A stretch of DNA of 64,000 bases, taken from JAHFTW01 sp038046785 (lineage in GTDB: Archaea; Thermoplasmatota; E2; JACPAO01; JAHFTW01). The notes under the pieces were generated by a model. The model saw only the letters and a list, made by a program, of their open reading frames with translations. It was not told the origin of the DNA and searched no databases. The DNA lies in contig JBBSVM010000004.1 in assembly GCA_038046785.1 (NCBI GenBank), positions 186,001 to 250,000 on the forward strand, written 5' to 3'. Positions 25,125 to 33,963 of the stretch are shown here, piece by piece; position 1 is the first letter of the stretch; each line of letters starts with the position of its first letter. The translations under genes and the position numbers were made by a program.

Positions 25125-25733
25125 CTACGTCGGCGGTCCGGCGAGGAGGGCAGCGTGGACGTTGCGATAGAGGGTGCCGCTGATGAGGAAGCCCCAGTGG
25201 TGCATCCACTCCACTTTGATGTCGCGCACCGCCTTGCCCTGCAGTTGGGCGTTCGCGGCCGGAATGACCACGCCGTCCACCGGGCTCCAGAAATTGGTGA
25301 TGGGGACATCCGTTCCTTCTGCCTCGTCGATTTCGCGAATGAGATTGCTTCCCGGCCGCGCTTGGTTGGCGATGGGTAGGAGAGGGAGTGCGTAGCTGAA
25401 GTAGGTCCCTTTGTGCGGGGTTCCAAGGAGGATGAGGTGGCGCACGCGGGCGCTGCCGCCCAGGAGCTTGATGTAGTAGCGCGCCACCAAGCCTCCGGCG
25501 CTGTGGCAGATGAGGTCCACCTGTTCGACACGGTCGCCGCGGCAGGTCGCCTCAATCTTTTCCTCAAGCGTGCGAGCGGCAAGGCGGATGTCGCCCAGCA
25601 TCGTGTAGGGCAGGAGCGCTTCGTGGACGCGAAAACCGTCGCGCTTGAGGCGGCTCGCAAAGAGGTTCCAGTAGAGGTGGCGCTGACCGAGGATGCCATG
25701 CACGAGCAGGACCGGTCGCGGTTCCACATTCAC
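25125..25733 (-). CDS. Alpha/beta-hydrolase, lipase-like
   Basis: 202 residues. Oxyanion region VLLVHGILGQRHLYW at the N terminus and nucleophile elbow LICHSAGGLVARYYI (Ser near residue 97), followed by LILLGTPHKGTYFSY, as in class 2 lipases and PGAP1-like acyl hydrolases. Asp in SPVDGVV and His in MHHWGFL can complete the triad. No signal peptide, so probably cytoplasmic. Convergent with the PlsC-like gene 17 bp away. Confidence 0.78.
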   Translation of the reverse strand: MNVEPRPVLLVHGILGQRHLYWNLFASRLKRDGFRVHEALLPYTMLGDIRLAARTLEEKIEATCRGDRVEQVDLICHSAGGLVARYYIKLLGGSARVRHLILLGTPHKGTYFSYALPLLPIANQARPGSNLIREIDEAEGTDVPITNFWSPVDGVVIPAANAQLQGKAVRDIKVEWMHHWGFLISGTLYRNVHAALLAGPPT

Positions 25734-25828
25734 GGCTCAGCATGGTGCGCTTCCCGGCTTGAATCGAGCGGTTCGCGTCGCCGCCGCGCCGCCAGGGCTA
25801 AACCGGGGCGGTCTGTGGACGAATGCCC

Positions 25829-26248
25829 ATGAGCGACGTTCCGGAGGCCAAGCCGGCCATTCTGCAAGACTCCAAGTTCGTCGTCCGCGAGGGGCTTGCC
25901 TACCGCGCCTGCCGCACCGGCGCCATCTGGCTCAACAAGATGTTCTTCAGCAGCCTCATCCTGCTTGGCATTTGGCTCGTCGTCGGCGGACTGAGCAACG
26001 ATTTGGCTTGCGCAACCGTTCCCCAAGTCGGCAACATCACCGACAACGGCACCACCACGTCGTGCAACGTCTTCCTCACCCCGACGGCGGGGTTCCTCGG
26101 TGCGATGGCCATCGCCAGCTTCCTCGGCTCCATCGCGTTGGGGATGCTCGGCCTTGTGGTCGGGAAGCAGGTACTGGCCGCCGCGAAAGCGGACGAGGAA
26201 GTGGGCGCGGGCCGGGATTCTGGAAGCGGCGCTCCAAAAAATCCGTGA
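25829..26248 (+). CDS. Small membrane protein of unknown function
   Basis: 139 residues, two membrane helices (about 37-57 and 89-112) flanking an exported loop with two cysteines (LACATV and TTSCNVF). CTAAAC (25798-25803) is centred 28 nt before the ATG at 25829; the ATG at 25823 is slightly too close. No family recognised. Confidence 0.6.
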   Translation: MSDVPEAKPAILQDSKFVVREGLAYRACRTGAIWLNKMFFSSLILLGIWLVVGGLSNDLACATVPQVGNITDNGTTTSCNVFLTPTAGFLGAMAIASFLGSIALGMLGLVVGKQVLAAAKADEEVGAGRDSGSGAPKNP

Positions 26249-26264
26249 GCAGACCCGGACGGGC

Positions 26265-27329
26265 CTATTTCTTGAGTTTCTCGGAAACCTGGCGCGCGTA
26301 GAGGTCGGTGACAATGCGCTCCAGCGAGACGCCGCGGGCGCGGCACGCCACCAGAAGCGCGCGCAGAAGGTCGGCCGCTGCCTGCTCGATGGCGCCCTGC
26401 TCCTTGCCCTGCAGCGCCTTGCTGATGGTGTTGGCGGTGCCGACAAACTGCCGCAGCGCCTCGATGGGCTCGGCCAGAAGTTTCGCGTCCGGACCCTCTT
26501 TGGCCTTGGCTTGTGCAAGGAGGCCAGCCTCCAGTTCCCCCAAAAATCCGGACAGGGGCAAATTGCGCCCGTCGGTGAAGCAGGTCCCGGTGTCCCGGTT
26601 GCAAGCGGGGCCCTCCTGCTCGACGGTGAGGAGGACCGCGTCTTTGTCGCAATCGACGAGGAGTTTCACGAGGCGCTGGTGGCGGCCGGAGCCTTCGCTG
26701 TGGGCCGCCGCTTTTTGCCGCACGCGGTCGAACAGAGTGACCTGTTTTGTGCGCAGGGTGTCGCCGAGGGTCTCCTTGGAGCCCCAGCCGATGGTGAGGA
26801 CAGCACCGGTGCGGCGGTCCTGCGCCACGACCGGGATGAGCCCTTCGCCATCGAACTTCAGCTCGTCCAGATTGACGCCATCGATGATGTTCGTCGCGCC
26901 CTTCACTTTGATGGCGGCGCGCAGCGCCTCGATGTCCGCCATGCTGAATTTGCTCGGTCCGCGGGCGACGAGCTGGACACCCTCCTCCACGACCGGTTTT
27001 GTCGGGGTGACGAGGACCGGCTGCGGCGGTTGTCGAACCGCGGCGGGCGGAGCGGCGTCCTCATCGTCCTCGAAGTCTTCCCACGCGACGCCACCTTTTG
27101 GGGCGGGTGCCGCACTCTTGGAGCGGACTTGAATTTCAGGCTCGTCCGAGCCGGCTTCCGCCGCGGCGAGGGCAGCGAGGCGAGCGATGCCGGCACGGGC
27201 TGGCGCCTTGTCGGCCGCTTTTGGTTCCGCTTTCGTGCTGCGGGCGAGGCGGCGCACGGCGGGGCGCGCGGGGGCCGGCTTCGGCTTGGCCGCCTTGGCG
27301 GCCACTTTGACCTTGCGCGCCTTGCTCAT
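26265..27329 (-). CDS. hisI: HisI-like phosphoribosyl-AMP cyclohydrolase with a long disordered N terminus
   Basis: 354 residues. Residues 1-115 are Lys/Ala/Pro-rich with an acidic patch (WEDFEDDED). Residues 155-253 match HisI: LKFDGEGLIPVVAQDRRTGAVL, then VDCDKDAVLLTVEQEGPAC and TCF, giving the Mg-binding DCDxD and the three zinc cysteines (about 227, 243, 250). Asn replaces the usual His after PAC. Residues 260-354 are helical and recall a degenerate HisE (PR-ATP pyrophosphatase) domain. A histidine-pathway step is likely, but no other his gene is near; it follows aroC by 46 bp on the same strand. Confidence 0.7.
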   Translation of the reverse strand: MSKARKVKVAAKAAKPKPAPARPAVRRLARSTKAEPKAADKAPARAGIARLAALAAAEAGSDEPEIQVRSKSAAPAPKGGVAWEDFEDDEDAAPPAAVRQPPQPVLVTPTKPVVEEGVQLVARGPSKFSMADIEALRAAIKVKGATNIIDGVNLDELKFDGEGLIPVVAQDRRTGAVLTIGWGSKETLGDTLRTKQVTLFDRVRQKAAAHSEGSGRHQRLVKLLVDCDKDAVLLTVEQEGPACNRDTGTCFTDGRNLPLSGFLGELEAGLLAQAKAKEGPDAKLLAEPIEALRQFVGTANTISKALQGKEQGAIEQAAADLLRALLVACRARGVSLERIVTDLYARQVSEKLKK

Positions 27330-27375
27330 CCCAGCACTCGCACCCGAACCCCGCAGAAAAGCCTTCGAGTGCGCC

Positions 27376-28494
27376 TCAAGCCGGTTTTGGCCCCCGCGCG
27401 GGCCAGGAATGGGCAACCAGGAGCCCTTTTGCCTGGGCTGCCACGAGGGCGTCGGCGAGGGCGAACCGGAGGGCGGCGGCGACGACTGGGACTGCCCGCA
27501 ACGCGATGCAGGGGTCATGCCGACCGGTCACGGTCACCGTCTCTTCTCGGGAACTCTCCGCATTCACGCTTGCCTGGGGTTGGGCAATGCTGCTGGCGGG
27601 CTTGATGGCGACTCGACCATGCACGGGGGCTCCAGTGGAGCGACCGCCGAGAACTCCTCCCGCTTTGTTGCTGAGAGGAACGACGCGGCCGTCGCGCAGG
27701 CCGAACGGGTCGTTGAGGTCGGAGCCCGCCATGCGGGTGGCGGCAAATCCCGCCCCGAAAGCGACACCAACCACGGCGGGAATGCTGAACAGCAGGCTTG
27801 CCAGCGAGGATTCCAAGGAACCGAAGAAGGGCTCTCCGAGGCCAGGAGGGACGCCGTCTGCGAGGAATGCGATGGAGCCTCCGACGGAATCGCGGTCGCG
27901 GCGCGCCCCCTCGATGCGCTCTTGAAACGTCTGAGCCAATGCGGGGTGGGCGCTGCGAAGCGGCGAGGTCGCAACACGGCGCTCCATCTCCTCTGCGGCG
28001 CCTTCGAAGGCGGGCGCCTCCACGTCGCCGACCGATTGAAGCGTTGCAGCGGCGGCCAGGCCGTGGCAATCCAGGAGCGGACGGACCAGTGCTCCCGCTG
28101 CGACCAAGACCGCCGTCAGGCGACCGGAACCGTGACCGCCGCCGCGCAGGTCAGCCCAGCCGTTCGACGCCGCCCAAGCGGGCCAGTCGCCGTGGCCGGC
28201 GCGCAAAACGCCGTCGGGGTAGTCCTGTGGGCGTGCATCTTCGTTGCGCAGCAGAAATGCGAGCGGCGCCCCGGTGGCGTGGCCATCGCGCACCCCGGAC
28301 ATGATTTCCAACCGGTCGGTTTCCTTGCGCGCCGATGCGAGGGGACCGCCCGGCCGGCGCTGGTCGAGGTCGCGCTGGATCGATGCCTGGTCCACCAGCA
28401 TCCCGGGCGGAAGTCCGTCCAGGACGCCGCCGATGGCAACGCCGTGCGACTCGCCCCAGATGGTGAGCCGAAGGGCGGACCCGAAACTGTTCAC
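27376..28494 (-). CDS. aroC: Chorismate synthase
   Basis: 372 residues; GTG start overlapping the aroA stop (GTGA). Last step to chorismate, FMN-dependent. N-terminal LTIWGESHGVAIGGVLDGLPPG and DLRGGGHGSGRLTAVLVAAGA are the family signatures. Some normally constant positions differ (GHGDWPAWAASNGWADLRGGG where many enzymes have GHADY...YG..D.RGGG). Last gene of the aro operon. Confidence 0.92.
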   Translation of the reverse strand: MNSFGSALRLTIWGESHGVAIGGVLDGLPPGMLVDQASIQRDLDQRRPGGPLASARKETDRLEIMSGVRDGHATGAPLAFLLRNEDARPQDYPDGVLRAGHGDWPAWAASNGWADLRGGGHGSGRLTAVLVAAGALVRPLLDCHGLAAAATLQSVGDVEAPAFEGAAEEMERRVATSPLRSAHPALAQTFQERIEGARRDRDSVGGSIAFLADGVPPGLGEPFFGSLESSLASLLFSIPAVVGVAFGAGFAATRMAGSDLNDPFGLRDGRVVPLSNKAGGVLGGRSTGAPVHGRVAIKPASSIAQPQASVNAESSREETVTVTGRHDPCIALRAVPVVAAALRFALADALVAAQAKGLLVAHSWPARGPKPA

Positions 28495-29774
28495 GGCGAG
28501 GCCTCCATGCGCCGGCCGTCCTTGAAGATGCGGGCGCCAAGCCGCACGAGCGTGTGGTGGAACCTCGGGAAGCTCACCGCGACCGTCGTGTCGCCTTCGA
28601 CGCTGCTTGCTCCGCGGGCGGCAAGGGCGGCGACCGCGAGTGCCATGTGGATGCGATGGTCGCCCTGGGATTCGAGATGCGCGCCCTGCGGTTTGCCGCC
28701 GAGGACGGTGAGGCCATCCGGTTCGACGTGCGAACGGATGCCAAGCGCATGCAGCCCGGAGGCCATCGCTTGGATGCGGTCCGACTCTTTGTTGCGCAGC
28801 TGCGTTCCCCCCACCAGCCGCGTTGTCCCGTTCGCGAATGCGGCAAGCACTGCAAGAATGGGGAAAAGGTCAGGCGAAGCACGGACATCCATCGTTCCAG
28901 GACTCTGGAGCGGTCCGTTGGGCCGCACGGAACGGGCATCGGTTGGGCAGCCGAACGCGCGCAGGTAATCCAGGATGGCGCGGTCCGGCTGCGCGCTTGT
29001 TGGATCCAGCCCGGTCACCTCAACCGTTGTTCCCGTGAGCGCGCCAGCCGCAAAGAGGAACGCCGCCGCCGACCAATCGCCCTCCACGACGATGGTGCCG
29101 CCGCGCGGTCGGCTTGGCTCGACGACAAAGCGCAGCCCGGGTGCGGTGGCCTCTCGTTCGATGCGCAGTCCTTGTTGCCGTGCCATGCGGTGGGTCAAGT
29201 CGAGGTAGGGTGCCGAATCGACGGGTGCCGCAAGCTCGACGAAGGATGGGCCAGAGGCAAAAGGCAGGGCAAGAAGCAGCGAACTTGCGAATTGACTACT
29301 GACCGAGGCCGGCAGCCGCGCCGCGCCGGGTTGGAGCGGACCTTGCACCGTGAGCGGAGCTCGACCGTTCTCGGACGCGGTGCGGACGCCCCGTTCTGCG
29401 AGTGCGGCAAGAAGAGGTCCGTTCGTGCGGCGGGAGAGCGATGCATCCCCAGTCAACTGGATTGGCGTGGCAAGCCGTGCGGCTTGACCGGCAAGGAGAC
29501 GCAGCGTGGTTCCGGAGTTGCCGCAGAAAAGAGGCGCGGACGGAATCGTGAGAGGTGCTGGCTCGAAGCGCACCAGGTTCGCTTCGGTGGTGCCGTTGGC
29601 GCCAAGCGCACGGAGACCTCGCAGCGTCGCGTCGGTGTCCTCGGCAATGAGTGGGTGAAGAACGTGTGCCGACCGTTCTGCTTGACTGGCAAGGAGGTAG
29701 GCGCGATGGGTGCAGCTCTTGCTCGGTGGTGCTGCGACGACGCCTCCAATCAGGCCCGGTTCGATGCGCATCAT
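28491..29774 (-). CDS. aroA: 3-phosphoshikimate 1-carboxyvinyltransferase (EPSP synthase)
   Basis: 427 residues. PPSKSCTHRAYLLA (Lys and Arg that bind substrate), GNSGTTLRLLAG and SQFASSLLLALP are clear; the C-terminal LRNKESDRIQAMASGL and GDHRIHMALAVAAL complete the second half. Joins shikimate-3-phosphate with PEP. ATG at 29774 overlaps the shikimate kinase stop (ATGA); further open frame upstream belongs to the kinase region. Confidence 0.95.
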   Translation of the reverse strand: MMRIEPGLIGGVVAAPPSKSCTHRAYLLASQAERSAHVLHPLIAEDTDATLRGLRALGANGTTEANLVRFEPAPLTIPSAPLFCGNSGTTLRLLAGQAARLATPIQLTGDASLSRRTNGPLLAALAERGVRTASENGRAPLTVQGPLQPGAARLPASVSSQFASSLLLALPFASGPSFVELAAPVDSAPYLDLTHRMARQQGLRIEREATAPGLRFVVEPSRPRGGTIVVEGDWSAAAFLFAAGALTGTTVEVTGLDPTSAQPDRAILDYLRAFGCPTDARSVRPNGPLQSPGTMDVRASPDLFPILAVLAAFANGTTRLVGGTQLRNKESDRIQAMASGLHALGIRSHVEPDGLTVLGGKPQGAHLESQGDHRIHMALAVAALAARGASSVEGDTTVAVSFPRFHHTLVRLGARIFKDGRRMEASP

Positions 29775-30583
29775 GGCGCACGCACCACGTCGCTCCATTC
29801 CCAAACGCCTCCCGCGACCGGTTCGAGCGGGGTGCGCCGTTCAAACAGCGCTGCAACGGCGGGTCCCGTTCCGGAAAGTCCAGCGCCGAGCGCCCCGGCC
29901 GCAAGCGCCACCTTGGCAGGCGCGTCGCTCACCGGCAGTCCCGCTGCGGCGTAGAGTTTTGTGAAGAGGCGACCGTTTTCGGTCAGCGCGGAGGGGATGG
30001 AATCTGCCGTTAGGTCGCTCGCAAGGACTGCGAGGCGAGCGGCAAGGGGCGACACGTCGGCGCACGCCGCCTGGGACTTCGGAATGGCGTGGTCGGGCAC
30101 CCAGATGGCGACCTGCCAGCGTGGAACCTCAAGCGACGTAAGGATGCGGCCCGACCTCGAATCGGCCACCTGGCAGCCTCCCAGGACGACGGCGGCCTGA
30201 TCATCCCACGCCCCCGTCAGGGTCACACCGGCGGCCCGACACGCCGCAACGCCGCGCCGGATGATGGTCGCATTGTCCGATTGCTCCCCCGAAGCTGCGT
30301 CCAGGGCCCGAAGGAGGGCGGCCGCGCTGGAGCTGGAGGTCTTGAGCCCGCGGGAAGGAGGAAACCGGCTACGTGTATGAATCTCCAGCGCGCCTCGGGG
30401 CGGGGATTGGGCAACGCAGGCGCGCGCGACCGCATCGTCGCACGGCGGGCTGGCGGTGAAAGAGTTGACTGCGCTGGGACGCACCGACGCTTGAACGCCT
30501 CCCTCAATGGCGAGGGAGCAGCCGATGCCGGTCGCGGTGCCGTTCAGGATGGTGACGGCGCCATAGGCCGACCCTTCAGCCAA
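29771..30583 (-). CDS. aroK: Shikimate kinase, archaeal GHMP type
   Basis: 270 residues from a TTG that overlaps the aroDE stop by 8 bp. N-terminal EGSAYGAVTILNGTATGIGCSLAIEG matches archaeal shikimate kinases, and PPSRGLKTSSSSAAALLRAL is the GHMP ATP-binding loop; LGAGLSGTGPAVAALF is the third motif. This family replaced the bacterial P-loop AroK in archaea. Its place between aroDE and aroA agrees. Confidence 0.9.
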   Translation of the reverse strand: MAEGSAYGAVTILNGTATGIGCSLAIEGGVQASVRPSAVNSFTASPPCDDAVARACVAQSPPRGALEIHTRSRFPPSRGLKTSSSSAAALLRALDAASGEQSDNATIIRRGVAACRAAGVTLTGAWDDQAAVVLGGCQVADSRSGRILTSLEVPRWQVAIWVPDHAIPKSQAACADVSPLAARLAVLASDLTADSIPSALTENGRLFTKLYAAAGLPVSDAPAKVALAAGALGAGLSGTGPAVAALFERRTPLEPVAGGVWEWSDVVRAP

Positions 30584-32090
30584 GCGCCCGCTCCATCGCC
30601 GACCGGTCCGGTTCAACGCCGAACCAGAAACGCTGAGCATGGACCGCCTGCTCCAGGACGACGGCGCGACCGTCCACGACTGTGGCGCCAGCGCGCAGCG
30701 CTTCGGCTTGGAACGCCGTCGGTCCGCCTTTGTAGTTCAGCTCGACCGCAGTTCGGACGCCGTGCGGCGTGGCAGGACAGGGTTCGCCCGGGTTGAGGCC
30801 GACGGTGGTGGCCTGAATCCAGACCTCCGCCCGCAGAGCGGCCCGCTCGTTCCAAGGCACCCAGCGACCAAGGCTTTGTGCGGTCTCGGCCCGCTTCGCA
30901 TCGCGGCTGGTGTAGATCGAAATCGCCCCCAGCTCCTTGAGTGCCCAGAGCGCCGCGCGTGCAGCGCCTCCAGCTCCCAACACGATCGCCGAGGATCCCG
31001 GTTTCACGTGCGGTCGCAGCAGGTCACGGAGCGCGGTCGCATCGGTGTTGGTCGCCTCGGTCCGGCCGTCCGCGTGGAACTTCAGCTGGTTGGCAGCGCC
31101 GACGGCCGTCGCGACTGGGTCGCACGTCGCCATGCGGGCCGCCGAGGATTTGTGCGGGTAGGTCACCGAGGCTCCTGCCAAGCTCAAGCGGGCGGCCGTG
31201 GAGACGACGAGCCGGAGCGCTGCATCGGAGGCGGGAATGTGCCAGGAGACATAGCGCTCCGGCCGCCCGCGCGCGCGCAGGGTGGCGTTGTGCATGCGCG
31301 GGCTGAGCGATTTCGCAACCGGGTTGCCGAGCACCGCAAGCCAAGGCCGCACGGGAGCGCCGTCGTGGGCCAGGTCGTCGCGCCGAAGGCCCCAGTGGTC
31401 CCAGATGGCTTGGATGTCAGCGACACCGGGTTGGCCAGCCACGGCCGGAGGGAAGCCGGGAGCGTGGCCGTAGGTCGCTTGGTTGCCTACCACAGCGAGG
31501 AGGGCGCGCAGTTCAGCGGCCCAGGTGGAACCCAGCGTGCTGACGGAAGGGCGACCGCCGCGCGCGGCGTGAAGACGGACCGCTTCGATGGCGCGCACAT
31601 CGTCCAGGAGGGACGAGGCGGGGAAGGCGAGCTTGTCGTAGAGCCCGCGCCCATCTTGCATCGCAAGCAGCGGCAGGAGCGAATCGTCGCGGCAGTGTGG
31701 CGGCGCCGCTTGGTGGCGACTGAGGACGAATTGGGGGACTTCGCTGCGGAACGCCGAGAGGAACGGCCCGGCGGGGCCCTCGGGAAGTTCCAGATCCACC
31801 AAATCGAAACCCGCTTTGTGCGCCGCGATGAGAAGCCCGATGCGCGCCTCTTCGGGGCCTTTCCATTTGCCTCCTTCCCGCTCGGGCCGAAGCGTTGCAA
31901 GAAGCGTGCGGTCGGTGGCGTCGCGCAGTGCCAGCAGGTCGTCGGTCGCCTGGTCCGCATCCGGAACGGTTGGCCAGAGTGCGTCGAGGCGAATCTCCGC
32001 GACGTCGATGTGTTTGGGAAGTGTCGCGAGGCTCGTCACGAGCTGGCCGCGCTCTTTGTGGAGGAGGCTTGCGACGAGGCGGTGGCTCAT
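30576..32090 (-). CDS. aroDE: Fused 3-dehydroquinate dehydratase (type I) and shikimate dehydrogenase
   Basis: 504 residues. Residues 1-230: AroD, with VAEIRLDALWP, the histidine in FVLSRHQ and the Schiff-base lysine in GLYDKLAFP. Residues 245-504: AroE, with LAVLGNPVAKSLSPRMHNATL, the catalytic lysine in GASVTYPHKSSAA, NTDATALRDLL and the NADP loop AIVLGAGGAARAALWAL. The fusion channels dehydroquinate to shikimate. ATGA overlap with the upstream gene. Confidence 0.94.
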   Translation of the reverse strand: MSHRLVASLLHKERGQLVTSLATLPKHIDVAEIRLDALWPTVPDADQATDDLLALRDATDRTLLATLRPEREGGKWKGPEEARIGLLIAAHKAGFDLVDLELPEGPAGPFLSAFRSEVPQFVLSRHQAAPPHCRDDSLLPLLAMQDGRGLYDKLAFPASSLLDDVRAIEAVRLHAARGGRPSVSTLGSTWAAELRALLAVVGNQATYGHAPGFPPAVAGQPGVADIQAIWDHWGLRRDDLAHDGAPVRPWLAVLGNPVAKSLSPRMHNATLRARGRPERYVSWHIPASDAALRLVVSTAARLSLAGASVTYPHKSSAARMATCDPVATAVGAANQLKFHADGRTEATNTDATALRDLLRPHVKPGSSAIVLGAGGAARAALWALKELGAISIYTSRDAKRAETAQSLGRWVPWNERAALRAEVWIQATTVGLNPGEPCPATPHGVRTAVELNYKGGPTAFQAEALRAGATVVDGRAVVLEQAVHAQRFWFGVEPDRSAMERALG

Positions 32091-33121
32091 CGTTCCACCA
32101 CCGGTTCATCGATGGGAGCGCCGGTGTGGCGCGAACCGGGCTGTGCCCACGTGAGGATGGTGTCCCCCGGCTTGAGCGCCGTGACGGGGCGTGCGGCACC
32201 ATCGGGGGCAACGAGGCAGACAGTCTCTGCAGTCTGGAGGAATGCGTGACCGGGCCCCGACGGTCCGCGCCAGCGCACCAAGGTATGCGGGCGGCGCTCA
32301 ATCTTCGCCCGTCCGACGGTCACGGTCCGGGAGTTGCCGCCGGCATCGAGGGCGGCGAGGCGAGTTCCGGAGGAGAGTTCGCTGAGGTAGAGCGTCCGTC
32401 CCGCTTCCGCGAGGACGTAGTGGTGAATGGCGCCCGCGTTGACGCGGAAAGGGCGCGCCGCGATGTGCGGGTTCTCCAGGGTTTCGGCGTGGACGAGGGC
32501 GAGACTCGCCGCCGTGGCGCCGACGGCGAGCCCTTCTTGTGGGGCGAACCGTTCCGTTGCGTCGAGGCAGACCCGTTCTGCCATTCCGCCCTCTGAGAGC
32601 TCAGTGATGTCGCAGCGCTCCAGGTGGCCCGATTCGGAGGGCGCGGTTGCCGGCGGCTGCGCGACGGACTCCATGCGGCGACGCGCTTCCAAGATGTCGC
32701 CAGGCTTGCTTGGCGCAAGGATGACGCCATGCACGCCGGTGCCAAGTGTGGCGGCGAACAGGCCCGCCTGCTCCGGCGTTGCGGCGAAAGCGAACAGCGT
32801 TCCGGGTCGGTCGCGCCGCGCGACGATGAGCGATTCGAGCGGAATGACGCGCCAGTCAGGGAAGGTGATGGCCGCAATGCCCTCCGCGGCGCCGGCATGC
32901 GAAGCGGAGGCGGCGTCGCCCACGGTGTGGATGGCGCCAATGCGTTTGCCGTCGCGCACAAGCTGACCGTCGGGGGAGGCGAGGACAAGGGGGAGATCGA
33001 ATCCTTGCGTCGTGTCCTCGGCGACGAGCGCCGCCTCGACGTCGGCTTCGCGGGCGGCGCGCAGGTAGCCGATGCGTTTCTGCACGGAAACCCCGCGCAG
33101 GTCCATCCAGAGTGGCTTCAT
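32087..33121 (-). CDS. aroB': 3-dehydroquinate synthase II (AroB')
   Basis: 344 residues. Archaeal enzyme that converts the ADTH intermediate to 3-dehydroquinate by oxidative deamination and cyclisation. MKPLWMDLRGVS, GTGVHGVILAPSKPGD and RPFRVNAGAIHHYVLAEAGRTLYLSEL are characteristic. Overlaps on both sides are ATGA. Its presence with ADTH synthase shows the DAHP-independent archaeal entry route. Confidence 0.94.
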   Translation of the reverse strand: MKPLWMDLRGVSVQKRIGYLRAAREADVEAALVAEDTTQGFDLPLVLASPDGQLVRDGKRIGAIHTVGDAASASHAGAAEGIAAITFPDWRVIPLESLIVARRDRPGTLFAFAATPEQAGLFAATLGTGVHGVILAPSKPGDILEARRRMESVAQPPATAPSESGHLERCDITELSEGGMAERVCLDATERFAPQEGLAVGATAASLALVHAETLENPHIAARPFRVNAGAIHHYVLAEAGRTLYLSELSSGTRLAALDAGGNSRTVTVGRAKIERRPHTLVRWRGPSGPGHAFLQTAETVCLVAPDGAARPVTALKPGDTILTWAQPGSRHTGAPIDEPVVER

Positions 33122-33858
33122 GGGAAGACCTTGCAGAGTTCGCGCAAGCGACGCGGGCCGTCGGCGTTGCCAAACAGGTTGCGGCCCGCGGAGAACCCGC
33201 GCGCACCGCCTTTTTGCGCGCCGCGCATCGCCGCCAGGAACGCGGTCGGGTCCTCGGGTCCCCCGGCGGCAAGCACAGGGATGGGCGCCGCCTCGCTCAC
33301 GGTCTTAAAACTGGCAGCGCTGCCGGTGTAGGGCACTTTGGCGATGTCTGCGCCAAGCTCGTAGGCGAGACGCACCGCGTGGGCGACGAGGGCGGGCTCG
33401 CTTGGGGTTTTGATTTTGGGTCCACGCGGGTAGACCATGGCAAGGAGCGGCATCCCCCAGGCGTCGCAGGCGGCGGCGACCCGGCCTGCATCCTCGAGCT
33501 GTTGCGCCTCGCCGAGTGAGCCGAGATTGATGTGGATGCTCACGCCGTCGCAGCCGAGCGGGAGCGCCTCCTCGACTGTAGCGACGATGCGTTTGTCGGT
33601 GGGGTCCGGGCCAAGATCCGTGCTGGCCGAGAGATGCAACAGGAGGCCGGCGTTGCCGACGGCGCCGGCCAGGCTCGGGATGAGTCCCTTGTGGGCGGTG
33701 AAGCAGGTTGCTCCGGCGTCGGCGAGGCGGCGCGCGGTGGCCGCAGCGTCGGCCAGGCCGGGGAGTGGCCCCATGCTGATGCCGTGGTCGAGCGGCACCA
33801 TGCGAATCGAGCCGGCGGGTGTCGCCAAGCGGGCCAGACGTCGGCTGCGTCCCGTCAC
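33118..33858 (-). CDS. aroA': 2-amino-3,7-dideoxy-D-threo-hept-6-ulosonate (ADTH) synthase (AroA')
   Basis: 246 residues. Class I aldolase-type barrel: SIRMVPLDHGISMGP near the N terminus, the Schiff-base lysine in GADIAKVPYTG, and VLAAGGPEDPTAFL and GGARGFSAGRNLF phosphate loops. GTG start set by a TATA-like box 25 nt upstream; the long open frame beyond it is not coding. First gene of the aro operon. Confidence 0.92.
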   Translation of the reverse strand: MTGRSRRLARLATPAGSIRMVPLDHGISMGPLPGLADAAATARRLADAGATCFTAHKGLIPSLAGAVGNAGLLLHLSASTDLGPDPTDKRIVATVEEALPLGCDGVSIHINLGSLGEAQQLEDAGRVAAACDAWGMPLLAMVYPRGPKIKTPSEPALVAHAVRLAYELGADIAKVPYTGSAASFKTVSEAAPIPVLAAGGPEDPTAFLAAMRGAQKGGARGFSAGRNLFGNADGPRRLRELCKVFP

Positions 33859-33879
33859 GCCGCTCGCACAGGAGGGGCC

Positions 33880-33888
33880 GTTATAGCC
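33880..33888 (-). promoter_or_regulatory. TATA-like box for the aro operon
   Basis: GGCTATAAC on the minus strand, centred 25 nt before the GTG at 33858. It is the only clear box before six overlapping aro genes. Confidence 0.6.
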
Positions 33889-33931
33889 TCTCAGAGAAGC
33901 CGGGCATCCGAATGGCGGTTCGCGAGCAAAG

Positions 33932-33938
33932 CCTAAAG
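33932..33938 (+). promoter_or_regulatory. TATA-like box for the divergent ACT-domain regulator
   Basis: CCTAAAG, centred 28 nt before the ATG at 33964. Divergent boxes lie about 50 bp apart in the 105-bp region 33859-33963. Confidence 0.45.
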
Positions 33939-33963
33939 AACATAGTTGGACAACACTGAGCGT

